This document shows positions 38,067 through 47,905 of a stretch of DNA of 64,000 bases, one piece after another. Source of the DNA: Actinomyces vulturis (GTDB lineage Bacteria; Actinomycetota; Actinomycetes; Actinomycetales; Actinomycetaceae); contig NZ_LZRK01000003.1 of NCBI RefSeq assembly GCF_001687305.1, positions 248,001 through 312,000 on the forward strand, in the 5' to 3' direction. A program made the translations under genes and the position numbers. The notes under the pieces are model-generated. The model had not been told where the DNA came from. It made no database searches and saw nothing but the letters and a program-made list of their open reading frames with translations. Position 1 is the stretch's first letter, and each line of letters begins with the position of its first letter.

Positions 38067-38801
38067 GTGAATCATGTTCATGAATCAACCTCTCCCTCTG
38101 AGACCTCGCTATCACCCCATGAGGTCCAGTCATTATGCGATTCCACATGGCTCGTGATCCCTTTATTCAATGAAGCTGCCGTTGTCGGTGACGTCATTCG
38201 ACAAGCCCGGACAGTTTTCCCCCATGTCGTCGCAGTTGACGATGGATCACGGGATCAATCAGTTCACGAAGCCCAGAAAGCTGGGGCACTTGTTGTTCGC
38301 CATCCTCTCAACCTTGGCCAAGGTGCTGCCCTACAAACAGGGATTACTTATGTTCTGACCCGGACAGACGCCCGTTACATTGTCACCTTTGATGCAGACG
38401 GCCAGCACAGTCCCCAAGACGCTTTAGCTATGGTTAAGAAAGCAGACAGGGACAATATCGCTATTGTTCTAGGCTCCCGTTTTCTTGAGGGCCCTGCACA
38501 AGTCGGATGGCTCAAACGATTAGTTTTACGAACCGCTGCGAAAGTCGCTTCTCACTCAACTGGTATGAAACTTAGCGATGCTCACAACGGTTTACGCGTG
38601 TTGCGCCGTGATGCCGCTGCAATGATTGATATTCATCAAAATCGTATGGCCCATGCCAGCGAGATCGTTCGGCAACTGGGGAATTCCCAACTACCTTGGT
38701 GTGAATACCCTGTCCACATCAAGTACACCCAGTATTCAAAAGCCAAGGGGCAATCTCTATGGAACTCCGTCAACATCCTTGTTGATCTTGTGTTCAGTTA
38801 A
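38067..38801 (+). CDS. GT2 family polyprenyl-phosphate glycosyltransferase-like protein
   Basis: A 244-residue GT-A protein with LVIPLFNEAAVVGDVI, AVDDGSRDQSV, and TFDADGQHSPQDA as the DxD-type metal site. LSDAHNGLRVLRRDA corresponds to the TSGFKLYSR region of the GT2 at 11085. It is followed at 38816 by a DUF2304 gene, the same arrangement as at 11085-12216. It would glycosylate a lipid carrier or a lipid-linked unit. GTG 38067 has no ribosome site; CACAAT seven bases upstream is a weak leaderless-type box. Confidence 0.82.
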   Translation: MNHVHESTSPSETSLSPHEVQSLCDSTWLVIPLFNEAAVVGDVIRQARTVFPHVVAVDDGSRDQSVHEAQKAGALVVRHPLNLGQGAALQTGITYVLTRTDARYIVTFDADGQHSPQDALAMVKKADRDNIAIVLGSRFLEGPAQVGWLKRLVLRTAAKVASHSTGMKLSDAHNGLRVLRRDAAAMIDIHQNRMAHASEIVRQLGNSQLPWCEYPVHIKYTQYSKAKGQSLWNSVNILVDLVFS

Positions 38802-38815
38802 GGCAGCGTTTTCCC

Positions 38816-39175
38816 ATGACTTCAAAACTAATCATCCAGATTCTCCTTTTCACCGCTTTAGCCGCAGTCGGATGGATGATGTTGAAGAGCCCCGGTGGAG
38901 CCCGCCATCAGGCGGGACGCCGGCTAATCACGTTGTTGTTTGTCCTCTTCGGAACTGTTTCTATTGCTGCGCCCCATCTTTTAACACGTCTAGCACATCT
39001 TGTCGGTGTTGGGCGCGGCACTGACTTACTCCTATACGGTTTAGTGGTTGCGTTTTTTATGTCTCTACTCTCGTCTTTTCGTCGCGATGCAGCTCAAGAA
39101 CGGCGCTTAACAAAACTTGCACGTCGCATTGCTCTTGATACTGCGCCTTCTCCAGACGGCAACGATGAGAACTAA
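38816..39175 (+). CDS. DUF2304 family small membrane protein
   Basis: A 119-residue protein with three likely helices (about 4-22, 35-52, 68-85) and a basic C-terminal tail (RRDAAQERRLTKLARRIAL), the DUF2304 layout. It follows the GT2 gene by 14 bases and presumably forms a complex with it at the membrane; the family has no proven function. It diverges clearly from the DUF2304 protein at 11809. Its stop overlaps the end of the convergent GT2 gene by four bases. Confidence 0.74.
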   Translation: MTSKLIIQILLFTALAAVGWMMLKSPGGARHQAGRRLITLLFVLFGTVSIAAPHLLTRLAHLVGVGRGTDLLLYGLVVAFFMSLLSSFRRDAAQERRLTKLARRIALDTAPSPDGNDEN

Positions 39176-40173
39176 AGTGATTTCTTAGCAAGCGAGACCA
39201 TCAGGTTTTCACGGACCCGCAAGCCCACATTAATCATGAACCTGAGTGGAGCATGCAACAACGATGAATGTGTATCAGCAAAATAACGTCGTGCTGAATC
39301 ATGATGAGCACGAATCATCGTTTCCGGCTGTTTTTTCCATGATGCGCCCTGCTCATGCCACACCACAGCATCAGGAACGTACACATTGAGGTATCCATGT
39401 TCGCCAATCCTTCGCCCTAAATCGACGTCCTCAAAAAACATAAAATATCGGTCATCAAATCCGTCGAGTTCTTCCCACACTTCCCGACGCATGGCAACGC
39501 ACGCCCCCGAAAGCCACCCCACAGCACGGAGTAAGACAGAAGGCGAATGTCCCCATACGGCGTCGTTAGAAAACCCCTTATTCTCACTGCTATGACCGGT
39601 ACTTACAGCCGAAGAAAACTGTGGAATAACTGAAGAATTTTTATATCTACGTGTCCAAGGATTTGAAGGCCAAATATGACCGAAAAGGGCATGCCCTACG
39701 CCTAAACGTAATGATGGCAAAGCGCGAGCCGACGGATACACCGTTCCGTCAGTATTCAACAAACAAGGACCAACGCAACCAATCGGTTGAACTAACGAAT
39801 GACCGTCACCACCAACAACTGTTGACGAAGACATCAATGCATCAATCAAGCGGTCTATGCTCCCAGCCTCAAACACCAGATCTGGATTAGCGACCACAAC
39901 GATGTCCTCATTACTGTCAGCCAACGCAGCATTGATTCCAGCGCCATATCCGTGATTCATACCGTCACGCAAGACAGTCACTCCATGCTCACTACAGACA
40001 CGGTCCACCAAGTCATGCTCCGTACCATTGTCAGCAACAACAATCCGACTCTGTACGGACGTAGCAGCAGATAATGAAACAATGAAACGCTCGAATTCAG
40101 GGCCAGGATTGTAAGCAACAGAAGCGATCCGTACCGTAGGCTGAGTATTCACCTGATGAGAATATCGCTTCAT
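39172..40173 (-). CDS. GT2 glycosyltransferase, WbbL-type rhamnosyltransferase-like
   Basis: A 333-residue GT-A enzyme. VRIASVAYNPGPEFERFI and VVADNGTEH open the fold, GMNHGYGAGINAALA is the WbbL-like loop, VVVANPDLVF takes the DxD place, and FDDRYFMFFEDVDLGRR is the C-terminal catalytic region. Mycobacterial WbbL adds rhamnose to decaprenyl-PP-GlcNAc to start the wall linker; a similar role with dTDP-rhamnose fits this locus. It is a single-gene unit divergent from the LCP genes, and the start may be ATG 40173 with GCAGG upstream. Confidence 0.83.
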   Translation of the reverse strand: MKRYSHQVNTQPTVRIASVAYNPGPEFERFIVSLSAATSVQSRIVVADNGTEHDLVDRVCSEHGVTVLRDGMNHGYGAGINAALADSNEDIVVVANPDLVFEAGSIDRLIDALMSSSTVVGGDGHSLVQPIGCVGPCLLNTDGTVYPSARALPSLRLGVGHALFGHIWPSNPWTRRYKNSSVIPQFSSAVSTGHSSENKGFSNDAVWGHSPSVLLRAVGWLSGACVAMRREVWEELDGFDDRYFMFFEDVDLGRRIGEHGYLNVYVPDAVVWHEQGASWKKQPETMIRAHHDSARRYFADTHSSLLHAPLRFMINVGLRVRENLMVSLAKKSL

Positions 40174-40255
40174 TCCACGAACCTGCTCACAGTTAACGTG
40201 GCAACATCCACACCCTCTTCACACATTCCTCACCTTCTCGGCACAAGTTGATGAC

Positions 40256-41602
40256 ATGCGCCTGCATAAACTTGCTTCCGTGAGTTCACGTAAAAGCCCC
40301 GCACACGCAGCAACCCCACGCCGACTGCGTCCACATGCACATGCCCAACATGCAGCACGTGAATTACGCTTCGCATGGCCTCGACGTTTCGCCTACGCAT
40401 TTCTTGCTTTAGTAACGTTCTTCGCTTCGGGTATTGCGTTTGCTTACCACGATATGCAATCTCAAGTGACGCGAGTAAACGTGGACTCTCTTCTTGGGGA
40501 GGATCGCCCCATTCGTGGAGATGGCACTCCCCTTCCCGACGATGATTTTGAAGGACACCCCGTCAACATCGTCGTCATGGGAACTGACTCACGCGCTGGC
40601 GCAAACAATATCGATGGTTCAGCAGGAACAGAGGAAGTCTCTGTGGCCCGTTCTGACACCACAATGATTGTTCATCTGTCGGCCGATCGTACTCACATGG
40701 AAGTTGTCTCGATTCCACGTGACACAATGGTCAGCATCCCTTCGTGTGTCACTCCTGACGGCACAGAATCCTTCCCCCAATACGGCCAATTTAACTCGGC
40801 TTTCTCAATTGGTGCTGGAGAAGATGCTTCGACACAGGCACAAGCCCGTGGTGCTGCTTGTACCATCAAAACCATTGAGAAAATGACAGACATCTACATT
40901 GACGGATTTGTCATTGTGGACTTCCACGGCCTAGAACAGATGGTGGATTCTTTAGGTGGTGTCAATGTATGGGTTGATGAGCCCATCAATGATGACGAAT
41001 GGACTGGTTTCGTTCTTCCTCAGGGATGTCAGCATCTCAACGGCCACGATGCCTTGTTCTACGCACGAGTTCGTCATGGTGTAGGTGACGGCTCAGATCT
41101 GCAACGAATTAACCGTCAGCAAAATCTCATGGCCGCCATGATGCGCACAGCCATGAACACCAACATCCTCACCAATCCGGATAATCTCTATTCGTTTGCT
41201 CGGTCCGCTCTGAGCACTCTCACCACGTCAGATAACCTTGGCTCGCTTCCTACGCTGGCGGGACTAGCCATGAGCGCGAAAGACATTGGCCTAAACAACA
41301 TTCTCTTTATCACCATGCCAAATGTTCCCGACCCAGACGATGAAAACCGTGTTGTCCCTGATGACTACATGGCAGAGCGCCTATGGAATGCGCTTCGAGA
41401 AGACAAAACTCCCCCTGAGAGTACTGTGTCTCGAAATGGTGAATCCTCATCGTCGTCTGATGAATCAGATGATCCGTCCGGAACCGATTCATCAACAAAT
41501 GAGACTGAAACAGCAGAAAATAAATCACCTGAAGAGTCAGTTCCTACTGCTCCCCTCCCTGACTCTTCACCATCTTTAGATCCTGCACAGCAGTGCGTAT
41601 GA
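40256..41602 (+). CDS. LytR-CpsA-Psr (LCP) family glycopolymer ligase
   Basis: A 448-residue membrane-anchored protein. A basic cytoplasmic arm is followed by one helix at about 45-65, then the extracytoplasmic LCP domain: VVMGTDSRAGA, ARSDTTMIVHL and VSIPRDTMVSIP hold the conserved Asp and Arg residues, and DGFVIVDFHGLEQMVDSLG and NRQQNLMAAM are later family motifs. The last 60 residues are rich in Ser, Glu and Asp. LCP enzymes move polyprenyl-pyrophosphate-linked glycans onto peptidoglycan. It is followed 13 bases later by a second LCP gene, which fits attachment of two polymers. Confidence 0.92.
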   Translation: MRLHKLASVSSRKSPAHAATPRRLRPHAHAQHAARELRFAWPRRFAYAFLALVTFFASGIAFAYHDMQSQVTRVNVDSLLGEDRPIRGDGTPLPDDDFEGHPVNIVVMGTDSRAGANNIDGSAGTEEVSVARSDTTMIVHLSADRTHMEVVSIPRDTMVSIPSCVTPDGTESFPQYGQFNSAFSIGAGEDASTQAQARGAACTIKTIEKMTDIYIDGFVIVDFHGLEQMVDSLGGVNVWVDEPINDDEWTGFVLPQGCQHLNGHDALFYARVRHGVGDGSDLQRINRQQNLMAAMMRTAMNTNILTNPDNLYSFARSALSTLTTSDNLGSLPTLAGLAMSAKDIGLNNILFITMPNVPDPDDENRVVPDDYMAERLWNALREDKTPPESTVSRNGESSSSSDESDDPSGTDSSTNETETAENKSPEESVPTAPLPDSSPSLDPAQQCV

Positions 41603-41615
41603 GTGCGATTCCGTC

Positions 41616-43292
41616 ATGACCGATCTTCCTCCCTCATTTGCACCTAAAAAGCGTCGCCCTTCTGGTGCTCCCCGCTCTGATTCAGTTCACGACGCCACGT
41701 CGTCACCTAAGCCTCCATCATCACCTCACGGCCGCATACCATCAATTCGACAATCTTCGGTCGATGGTTCTACCGGACACCGTGATTTACCGGCTTCATA
41801 TGCGCCAGAGAGTAAACAGCCCGTACGACGCCGTGTTCTTCCACGTTCCACTTCGCATAACAAGGCGGGTGTAAACCGCCCCTCGTCTCAGCACGATTCC
41901 CAGCCTTTAACGCAGGGCCCCCGGAGGATATCTCGCGGCGAGTCAGTCTCACGTGTCAGATCACAAAATCAAACTCGCCGTTCCGTAAGCGAAGGCCGCT
42001 CATCACAAGAAGCATCCTCGGCACGCCCTGACGCTGGTATCGGTCAACGCGCTTATCCCACCACTCCCCCAATTCGACCAACTCGCGTCATGCCTGTGTC
42101 CGATGAGGCTATTCGAGGACAGCGATCTACCTCATCAGCCTCATCAATTCGCTCACGGCGTGGAGTTTCTTCGCGTCACCAGTCACGGCGCCCTTCTGTT
42201 CAGGCACCGGGATACGCACCGCAAGCACCTTCACATCCTCAGCAGTTCTCTGACGCCGCCATTCCCCCATCGACACCGCCCCAACAGCCAATTTACCTTC
42301 CGGCCCCTGAACCCAAGCGTCCACTTTTTGGCTACAGCCGGCGCCATTTCCATCCTGTACGGTGGTTTTTTGTTCTTCTGTTAGTCATTACTCTCATTAT
42401 CGGAGGACGTGTTTACCAGTTATGGGGAAGTGTTGATTCTCAAATTGGCCGCGTAGACGCGACCCATGCTGGCCAATCAACTGGTGAAACCTGGCTAATC
42501 GCGGGATCAGATTCTCGCCAAGGTACCGATATGGATGAAGATGAAGTTGAGGGCGAACGCACTGACTCCATCATGGTTCTTCATAAGGCACCAAACGGCC
42601 AGGCTTCTCTGATTTCTCTGCCCCGCGACACTTTCGTTGACATCCCCGATTATGGTGAAGAGAAAATTAATGCAGCTTTTTCATATGGAGGCGCACCACT
42701 TTTGGTCGCCACTGTCGAATCATTGACAGGTCTTCACATCGATCATTATGTTCAAGTCGGTATGGGTGGAGTTGAGCAGATGGTTGACGCCGTTGGTGGC
42801 GTGAGCGTCTGTTTGGACTACGACGTTAACGACAAAGACTCTGGTCTTGTTTGGGATACCACTCAAGGAGAATGCCAACACGTCGACGGCAAAAAGGCAC
42901 TGGCTTATTCACGTATGCGTAAGTCTGACCCCACCGGCGATATTGGCCGTGGCCTACGCCAACGTGCAGTAGTCAGCGCTGTAGTGAAAAAAGCACTTAG
43001 TGCAGGTACTGTCTTGTCACTGAATGCTCAGGATCGTCTTGTCACGGCTGGTTCCCAAGCCCTCACTATTGATTCAGACGACGGTGTCAGTGACCTGATA
43101 AGCATGGTTCTTGCCTTCCGATCAGCATCGAATGCCAATCTCACTGGTGCTCCACCGATTGAGTCATTGGACTACGAGCCTGGCTGGATTGGTGCCACAG
43201 TGCTTCTTCGGGATACCACGGCTCCAGATTTCTTTGCCAAGGTCCGTGATGGTTCATTAACTCCCGACGATTTCAACGTCATCGACGAGTAG
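41616..43292 (+). CDS. LytR-CpsA-Psr (LCP) family glycopolymer ligase with long disordered arm
   Basis: A 558-residue LCP protein. The first 240 residues are rich in Ser, Pro, Arg and Gln and likely disordered in the cytoplasm, with a repeated LP-(P/A)-S-(F/Y)-AP element (LPPSFAPKK, LPASYAPES). One helix lies at about 248-268, followed by LCP motifs: LIAGSDSRQGTD, ERTDSIMVLHK, SLPRDTFVDIPDYG, and GLRQRAVVSAV. It would attach a wall polymer to peptidoglycan. It shares the operon with the previous LCP gene and ends before a 21-bp hairpin. The long arm may be a target for phosphorylation (inference). Confidence 0.92.
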   Translation: MTDLPPSFAPKKRRPSGAPRSDSVHDATSSPKPPSSPHGRIPSIRQSSVDGSTGHRDLPASYAPESKQPVRRRVLPRSTSHNKAGVNRPSSQHDSQPLTQGPRRISRGESVSRVRSQNQTRRSVSEGRSSQEASSARPDAGIGQRAYPTTPPIRPTRVMPVSDEAIRGQRSTSSASSIRSRRGVSSRHQSRRPSVQAPGYAPQAPSHPQQFSDAAIPPSTPPQQPIYLPAPEPKRPLFGYSRRHFHPVRWFFVLLLVITLIIGGRVYQLWGSVDSQIGRVDATHAGQSTGETWLIAGSDSRQGTDMDEDEVEGERTDSIMVLHKAPNGQASLISLPRDTFVDIPDYGEEKINAAFSYGGAPLLVATVESLTGLHIDHYVQVGMGGVEQMVDAVGGVSVCLDYDVNDKDSGLVWDTTQGECQHVDGKKALAYSRMRKSDPTGDIGRGLRQRAVVSAVVKKALSAGTVLSLNAQDRLVTAGSQALTIDSDDGVSDLISMVLAFRSASNANLTGAPPIESLDYEPGWIGATVLLRDTTAPDFFAKVRDGSLTPDDFNVIDE

Positions 43293-43319
43293 AACTAGCG
43301 CTTCCTCACACGCGGCAAA

Positions 43320-43370
43320 ATAAATGGTGTGGCCCGCTTCCCTCATCAAGAAGCGGGCCACACCATTTAT
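43320..43370. terminator. Long bidirectional hairpin between LCP and galE
   Basis: Perfect 21-bp inverted repeat, from 43320-43340 (ends CCCGCTTC) pairing with 43350-43370 (starts GAAGCGGG), loop of nine bases. It separates convergent genes and has no T-tract. Confidence 0.85.
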
Positions 43371-43414
43371 CAACTTAACACCGGCCTTCGCCAGACATAT
43401 CGTGGTCTCAAAAC

Positions 43415-44401
43415 TCAGAAGTGCTTACGGGCAGGATCGGCTTGCCAAGCACTGAATGCTGATTCAACGATGTCATCAAGGTCGTATTCAGCCTTCCACT
43501 TCAGGATGCGGCCAATACGTTCGGGGTTACCAATCAACTGCGGCGGGTCACCTGCACGGCGAGGCATAATCTCAGGTTCGAGGTTGGAACCAGTGGCTTT
43601 GATGACCTTAGAAACCACGTCCTTAACGGATGCGCCCACACCGGTGCCAACGTTAAAGACATTGGCTTCCATTTCTTCGCCGCTGGCCAAGTAGTCCAAG
43701 GCTGAGATGTGAGCGGCAGCAAGGTCCTTAACGTGGATGTAGTCACGGATACAGGTGCCATCAGGGGTCGGGTAGTCATCACCGAAGATCTTAGGAGCTT
43801 CACCATCAGCAAGGCGCTCCATGACCATCGGGATAAGATTTAGGGTGGCCATATCGCCGAGGTCGTCCCATCCAGCTCCTGCAACATTGAAGTAACGCAG
43901 GCCTGCCCAGCGAAGTCCCCAGGCTCGTTCGGAGTCTGCCATCATCCATTCGCCGATGAGTTTAGTTTCGCCATAGGGGTTAATGGGCTTCTTCTCGATA
44001 TCTTCGTCAACAACCTCGACGGGTGGCATGCCGTAAACAGCTGCAGAGGAAGAGAAGATCATTTGATCGACACGGGCGCGTTCCATGGCCATCAGCATGT
44101 TGGCTAGGCCGCCAACGTTCTGTTGGTAGTACCAACCGGGGCGTGCCACAGATTCGCCAACCTGCTTGCGTGCTGCAAAATGAATAACGGCACTGACGCC
44201 GCGTGCTTCCATCAGGTCTGCCAGAGCGTCAACTGCTCCGCAGCCGGCAACATCAAGTTGCACGAGTTCTGCACCGTCAACACGATCTGGTGTTCCGTAG
44301 GACAAATCATCAACAACGATGACCTCATCGCCGCGCTCTAGCAGCAAGCGCACAACGTGGGCCCCAATGTATCCGGCTCCGCCGGCCACAAGAATGCTCA
44401 T
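43415..44401 (-). CDS. galE: UDP-glucose 4-epimerase
   Basis: A 328-residue extended short-chain dehydrogenase. MSILVAGGAGYIGAHVV is the NAD site, VIHFAARKQVGESV, SSSAAVYGMPP and PYGETKLIGE give the active site with YxxxK, and RYFNVAGA follows. It interconverts UDP-glucose and UDP-galactose, perhaps also the GlcNAc/GalNAc pair, for surface glycans. It is a single-gene unit next to the end of the glycan locus. No ribosome site precedes ATG 44401; a -10 box TAGGCT lies six bases upstream. Confidence 0.95.
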   Translation of the reverse strand: MSILVAGGAGYIGAHVVRLLLERGDEVIVVDDLSYGTPDRVDGAELVQLDVAGCGAVDALADLMEARGVSAVIHFAARKQVGESVARPGWYYQQNVGGLANMLMAMERARVDQMIFSSSAAVYGMPPVEVVDEDIEKKPINPYGETKLIGEWMMADSERAWGLRWAGLRYFNVAGAGWDDLGDMATLNLIPMVMERLADGEAPKIFGDDYPTPDGTCIRDYIHVKDLAAAHISALDYLASGEEMEANVFNVGTGVGASVKDVVSKVIKATGSNLEPEIMPRRAGDPPQLIGNPERIGRILKWKAEYDLDDIVESAFSAWQADPARKHF

Positions 44402-44407
44402 AGAAGT

Positions 44408-44413
44408 AGCCTA
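44408..44413 (-). promoter_or_regulatory. -10 box for a leaderless mRNA (galE)
   Basis: On the minus strand TAGGCT, six bases (ACTTCT), then ATG at 44401. Same hexamer and spacing as at 9872. Confidence 0.55.
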
Positions 44414-44495
44414 CGTCAGGTCACCCATGTTGCGCAGGCGAACACACATAAAATCTCACATGACCGCACATGCTCGCACATTTTAAGACAGTACG

Positions 44496-45005
44496 TTAGT
44501 TCATCCGTTTACGCAGTTTGGCACCCTTCGCATGGGCAATTTCCGCCAACTCAGTTTGGAAATGACGCATCTGTTCACGCCACTGTTCTGCCTGCGCTCC
44601 CTCACCCGACGCCAAGATTCGGGCAGCCAAGAGTCCAGCATTCTTCGCGCCCCCAATGGAGACCGTAGCCACCGGTACACCAGCGGGCATCTGGACGATA
44701 GAGAGTAATGAATCCATGCCATCAAGGTATTTGAGGGGAACAGGAACACCGATAACCGGCAGTTCAGTCACTGCGGCGAGCATGCCGGGTAGGTGGGCAG
44801 CACCTCCGGCACCAGCAATAATCACGCGCAATCCGCGAGCGCTAGCCTGCTTGCCGTACTCAAGCATTTCGGTAGGCATACGGTGAGCACTGACTACATC
44901 GGCCTCATAGGGGATCCCAAAGTCGTCGAGTACTTGGGCAGCGGCTTCCATGGTGGGCCAGTCGGAGTCTGAACCCATAACAATGCCGACCAGTGGAGTG
45001 CTCAT
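44496..45005 (-). CDS. purE: N5-carboxyaminoimidazole ribonucleotide mutase
   Basis: A 169-residue class I Pur[18 protein letters not shown] is the N-terminal phosphate-binding motif, SAHRMPTEM carries the catalytic His, and [11 protein letters not shown] is the conserved loop. It converts N5-CAIR to CAIR in purine synthesis. ATG 45005 is chosen because AAAGG lies seven bases upstream; upstream in-frame codons to 45062 fall in purK. It follows purK by 28 bases in a two-gene operon. Confidence 0.96.
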   Translation of the reverse strand: MSTPLVGIVMGSDSDWPTMEAAAQVLDDFGIPYEADVVSAHRMPTEMLEYGKQASARGLRVIIAGAGGAAHLPGMLAAVTELPVIGVPVPLKYLDGMDSLLSIVQMPAGVPVATVSIGGAKNAGLLAARILASGEGAQAEQWREQMRHFQTELAEIAHAKGAKLRKRMN

Positions 45006-45033
45006 AATGATGCCTTTCAGTGATATGAATGGG

Positions 45034-46407
45034 TTACTGACTAATGCCACTGAGGGCATCAACTACTCGTTGGGCACTGGTAAGCGCCTCATCAAGCGTG
45101 GGGTGTGCATCGTCAACCAGAGTGTTGACATGTCCAAGTTTGCGACCGGTACGCACGTCTTTGCCGTACAAATGGATGAATGCCTGAGGGTCACTATCAA
45201 GTGCCTGGCGGTATGCCTCCGCTCCCCCATCACTCCCAGCACATGGGGCCAGAAGAGCCCCTTCGGAGGGGGCGACTACTCCGGGAACGTCCGAGGCGGC
45301 GTCGTCAGACGAAGCGATAATTTGACTGCCCGGGGCAAGACCAGCATGTGCAGGCCCCACATAATTAACCATCACAGCAGCTGGAACACTCATGGCGGTG
45401 GAGCCAAGTGGAAGGTCAAGCACGGCACGCAGGTGCTGGGCGAACTGGCTCGTTGCGCTACCTTCTTGGGTCCAATGGCCAGAATTGTGGGGACGCATTG
45501 CTAGTTCGTTAATCAGCAAACGCGTCACCAGAGTACGAGGAGCACTGCCGTCCTCTGATCCTGAGAGGACATACTCACGTTCCTGTCCCCGAGGGAGAAC
45601 AAACATTTCGACGGCGAGCACGCCAGTCACGTCACATGTGGTTGCGATGTGCTGAGCGATTGTTTCTGCCTGACGGAGAGTATCCTCATCAAGGTCCGGT
45701 GCGGGCGCAATGACGGTATGACACATGCCGTGAACCTGACGGGTTTCTACGGCAGGCCACTGGGCCATCGCACCACTAGGCCGACGGGCGATAAGTACAG
45801 CAATTTCGCTTGAGAAATTAATGGCCTCTTCACACAAAATTGGGATATCTCCCGCAAGCCATTCATCAACGACTGTTAGTTTCCCAGTGTTTTCCTTAGT
45901 GCGAGAGTCAGAGGAGGTGTGCGTATCAGAGCGGTCAAGAAGGAGAACTCCACGACCGTCGTATCCGCCGCGTGCAGTTTTCAGAATGACTGGCCAGCCA
46001 TGGTGTTCAGCGAATTTGTCAATGTCATCACGAGTGCGAACTACAGACCATTGCGGCTGAGGTAATCCAGCCGCACCCATGGCTTGACGCATTTCATACT
46101 TATCGCGAGCCAGAAGAAGAGTCTCAGGACGAGGGTGAATTTTCACGCCACGTGAAGCTAAATCGTGAAGGATCTCGTCGTTTTGATGTTCATGTTCGAA
46201 GGTTAGGACATCGGCACCGTCAACCAAGGCGGCCATTGCCTCAGGATCATGGGGAGAGCCAACAATGGAATCAGGAAGAACTTGCGCAGTTGAACCATCT
46301 GAGGCTTCTACTAGAGCACGCACATGAATTCCAAGCGCGCTGGCTTCTTCTTGCATCATGCGGGCTAGTTGTCCGCCGCCTACGACTGCCACAATCGGTG
46401 CATTCAC
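45034..46407 (-). CDS. purK: N5-carboxyaminoimidazole ribonucleotide synthase
   Basis: A 457-residue ATP-grasp enzyme that carboxylates AIR with bicarbonate and [21 protein letters not shown] is the N-terminal motif, [10 protein letters not shown] the second, [12 protein letters not shown] the ATP loop, and [18 protein letters not shown] the signature of the family. It is longer than many PurK because of extra residues around 170-190 and near the C-terminus. GTG 46407 begins at the conserved core and has a -10 box seven bases upstream; the longer frame to 46461 runs into the divergent gene's promoter. It is the first gene of purK-purE. Confidence 0.93.
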   Translation of the reverse strand: MNAPIVAVVGGGQLARMMQEEASALGIHVRALVEASDGSTAQVLPDSIVGSPHDPEAMAALVDGADVLTFEHEHQNDEILHDLASRGVKIHPRPETLLLARDKYEMRQAMGAAGLPQPQWSVVRTRDDIDKFAEHHGWPVILKTARGGYDGRGVLLLDRSDTHTSSDSRTKENTGKLTVVDEWLAGDIPILCEEAINFSSEIAVLIARRPSGAMAQWPAVETRQVHGMCHTVIAPAPDLDEDTLRQAETIAQHIATTCDVTGVLAVEMFVLPRGQEREYVLSGSEDGSAPRTLVTRLLINELAMRPHNSGHWTQEGSATSQFAQHLRAVLDLPLGSTAMSVPAAVMVNYVGPAHAGLAPGSQIIASSDDAASDVPGVVAPSEGALLAPCAGSDGGAEAYRQALDSDPQAFIHLYGKDVRTGRKLGHVNTLVDDAHPTLDEALTSAQRVVDALSGISQ

Positions 46408-46414
46408 AAAGGTA

Positions 46415-46420
46415 AGCCTA
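46415..46420 (-). promoter_or_regulatory. -10 box for a leaderless mRNA (purK)
   Basis: On the minus strand TAGGCT, seven bases (TACCTTT), then GTG at 46407. Supports the shorter purK start. Confidence 0.5.
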
Positions 46421-46470
46421 CCGCAGCATGATGACAGCGGCCTGCGCCTTGCCTCGACCACCAGTGCCCG

Positions 46471-46476
46471 TACGAT
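46471..46476 (+). promoter_or_regulatory. -10 box for a leaderless mRNA (PIG-V-like gene)
   Basis: TACGAT, seven bases (ATGGAGT), then ATG 46484. A GGAG one base before the ATG is too close to be a ribosome site. Confidence 0.45.
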
Positions 46477-46483
46477 ATGGAGT

Positions 46484-47785
46484 ATGGGTCAGAGAGCCTC
46501 TCACCACCATTCCACCGCGAGTACCACCCTGGCACCACCTGCGGTCAGTCGCTATGGCCTGATCTTATGGGGCCTACTCACTGCTCTAACATTTCTCGTG
46601 ATGATGCTAAGTGCGCATAACACTCCTGCTACTCCTTGGGCTGGTGTCTATCCGTCCCATGGCGAGCACATGATGTTCTGGGACTCGGGGTGGTACGAGC
46701 GCATCGCTGTAGATGGTTACCCTGCTCTTCTTCCTCGAACAGAAACGGGAGCAGTTGCTCCAAATCCTTGGGCTTTTCTTCCCCTCTTTCCTTTACTCGT
46801 TCGTGTGCTCATGGTGGCGGGCTTGCCTTTCAGTTGGGCAGGATTCACTATCGCACTTCTTGGTTCATGCGGTACATGGATTGTTCTCCAACAAATCATG
46901 CAACGAGCAGGCTTTTCACGTACTACATCGCTATGGGCTTTAAGTTGTGGGTGGCTATTACCGTGGGGAGTGATTCTCCAGGTTCCCTACGCAGAATCCT
47001 TGGGACTTTTCTTTTTGGGATTGGCATTAGTGGCACTTCAGCGGAAGCAGTGGCTTGTGGCCATTATTCCCATCGTAATGACAGGACTAACACGTCCACT
47101 TGCTGTGCCATTAGCACTGACTGTCACCCTTGTTGCTGGTATGTCCTGGCGTAGCGACCACCACAATCGACAGTCAATCGTGACTATGCTGGCTTCGTGG
47201 TGTGGCGCAGGTTTATGGCCGGTGATTGCTGCTCTACGTACTGGTCAGTTCGATGCGTACACTGCAACGGAGACAGCATGGCGTGGTGGCCATCTCGTTC
47301 CGTTCGCTGCATGGGTTACTCGTGCTGGAGAGTTTGTGGGGGCGTGGCTAGCACCATTCCTTATCGTCAGTGTGACTATCGGGATTCTCGGACTTATTAC
47401 TGCCCTCATCCCTACGTCATCTCGGAACACCCTCGTCACTACACTCACCTCTTGGTCATCTCGTAACGACTTCACCGCCTTGTCTCGGAACAAATTCACC
47501 GCTTCATCTCACGCCAATTTCGTCACGACTCTTACCGATCATCCTGAAGTCACAGTGATCTGGGTGTGGTGTGCTAGTTATGCGGTGTACTTGTTAGTAG
47601 TTTTCGATCCCACCACCTCACTCATCCGTTTACTCCTCCCTCTTGCCCCCATGCTCTGGCCATTGATGGCCACGCTGCGCACTCCAGGACGCGTCGTTGT
47701 TCTTTCATTCAGTTTCGCCGCACAATTGTGGTGGTTGGCATGGATATGGAACTTTGGAAGTGTGAGTATCCAGTGGATTCCGTAG
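46484..47785 (+). CDS. PIG-V-like membrane mannosyltransferase (GT-C fold)
   Basis: A 433-residue membrane protein with about ten helices. The first outer loop has FWDSGWYERIAVDGYPA, followed by FLPLFPLLVRVL; this D-x-x-W-Y ... GYP ... FPL arrangement is that of GT-C enzymes related to PIG-V, with the Asp as probable base. Actinobacterial relatives are thought to use polyprenyl-phosphate-mannose on the outer face. A polar insert at about 312-355 contains degenerate SRN-x-(L/F) units not expected in the family. ATG 46484 is the likely start. The gene is divergent from purK. Confidence 0.72.
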   Translation: MGQRASHHHSTASTTLAPPAVSRYGLILWGLLTALTFLVMMLSAHNTPATPWAGVYPSHGEHMMFWDSGWYERIAVDGYPALLPRTETGAVAPNPWAFLPLFPLLVRVLMVAGLPFSWAGFTIALLGSCGTWIVLQQIMQRAGFSRTTSLWALSCGWLLPWGVILQVPYAESLGLFFLGLALVALQRKQWLVAIIPIVMTGLTRPLAVPLALTVTLVAGMSWRSDHHNRQSIVTMLASWCGAGLWPVIAALRTGQFDAYTATETAWRGGHLVPFAAWVTRAGEFVGAWLAPFLIVSVTIGILGLITALIPTSSRNTLVTTLTSWSSRNDFTALSRNKFTASSHANFVTTLTDHPEVTVIWVWCASYAVYLLVVFDPTTSLIRLLLPLAPMLWPLMATLRTPGRVVVLSFSFAAQLWWLAWIWNFGSVSIQWIP

Positions 47786-47905
47786 GGAGCATAGACGAGC
47801 CGATTTGTCATGATGCACGATTTGCAACAACTACACTGACAGAGGCCGTAGTCCCACCCTTTACTGGCAATTCCTGCCGGTGCTTCTCTCCCGAGGAGGT
47901 TTCTC

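Noticed and set aside
46408-46461. N-terminal extension of purK
   Set aside because: The extra 18 residues are not PurK-like, and the segment overlaps promoter-like sequence for both purK and the divergent gene.
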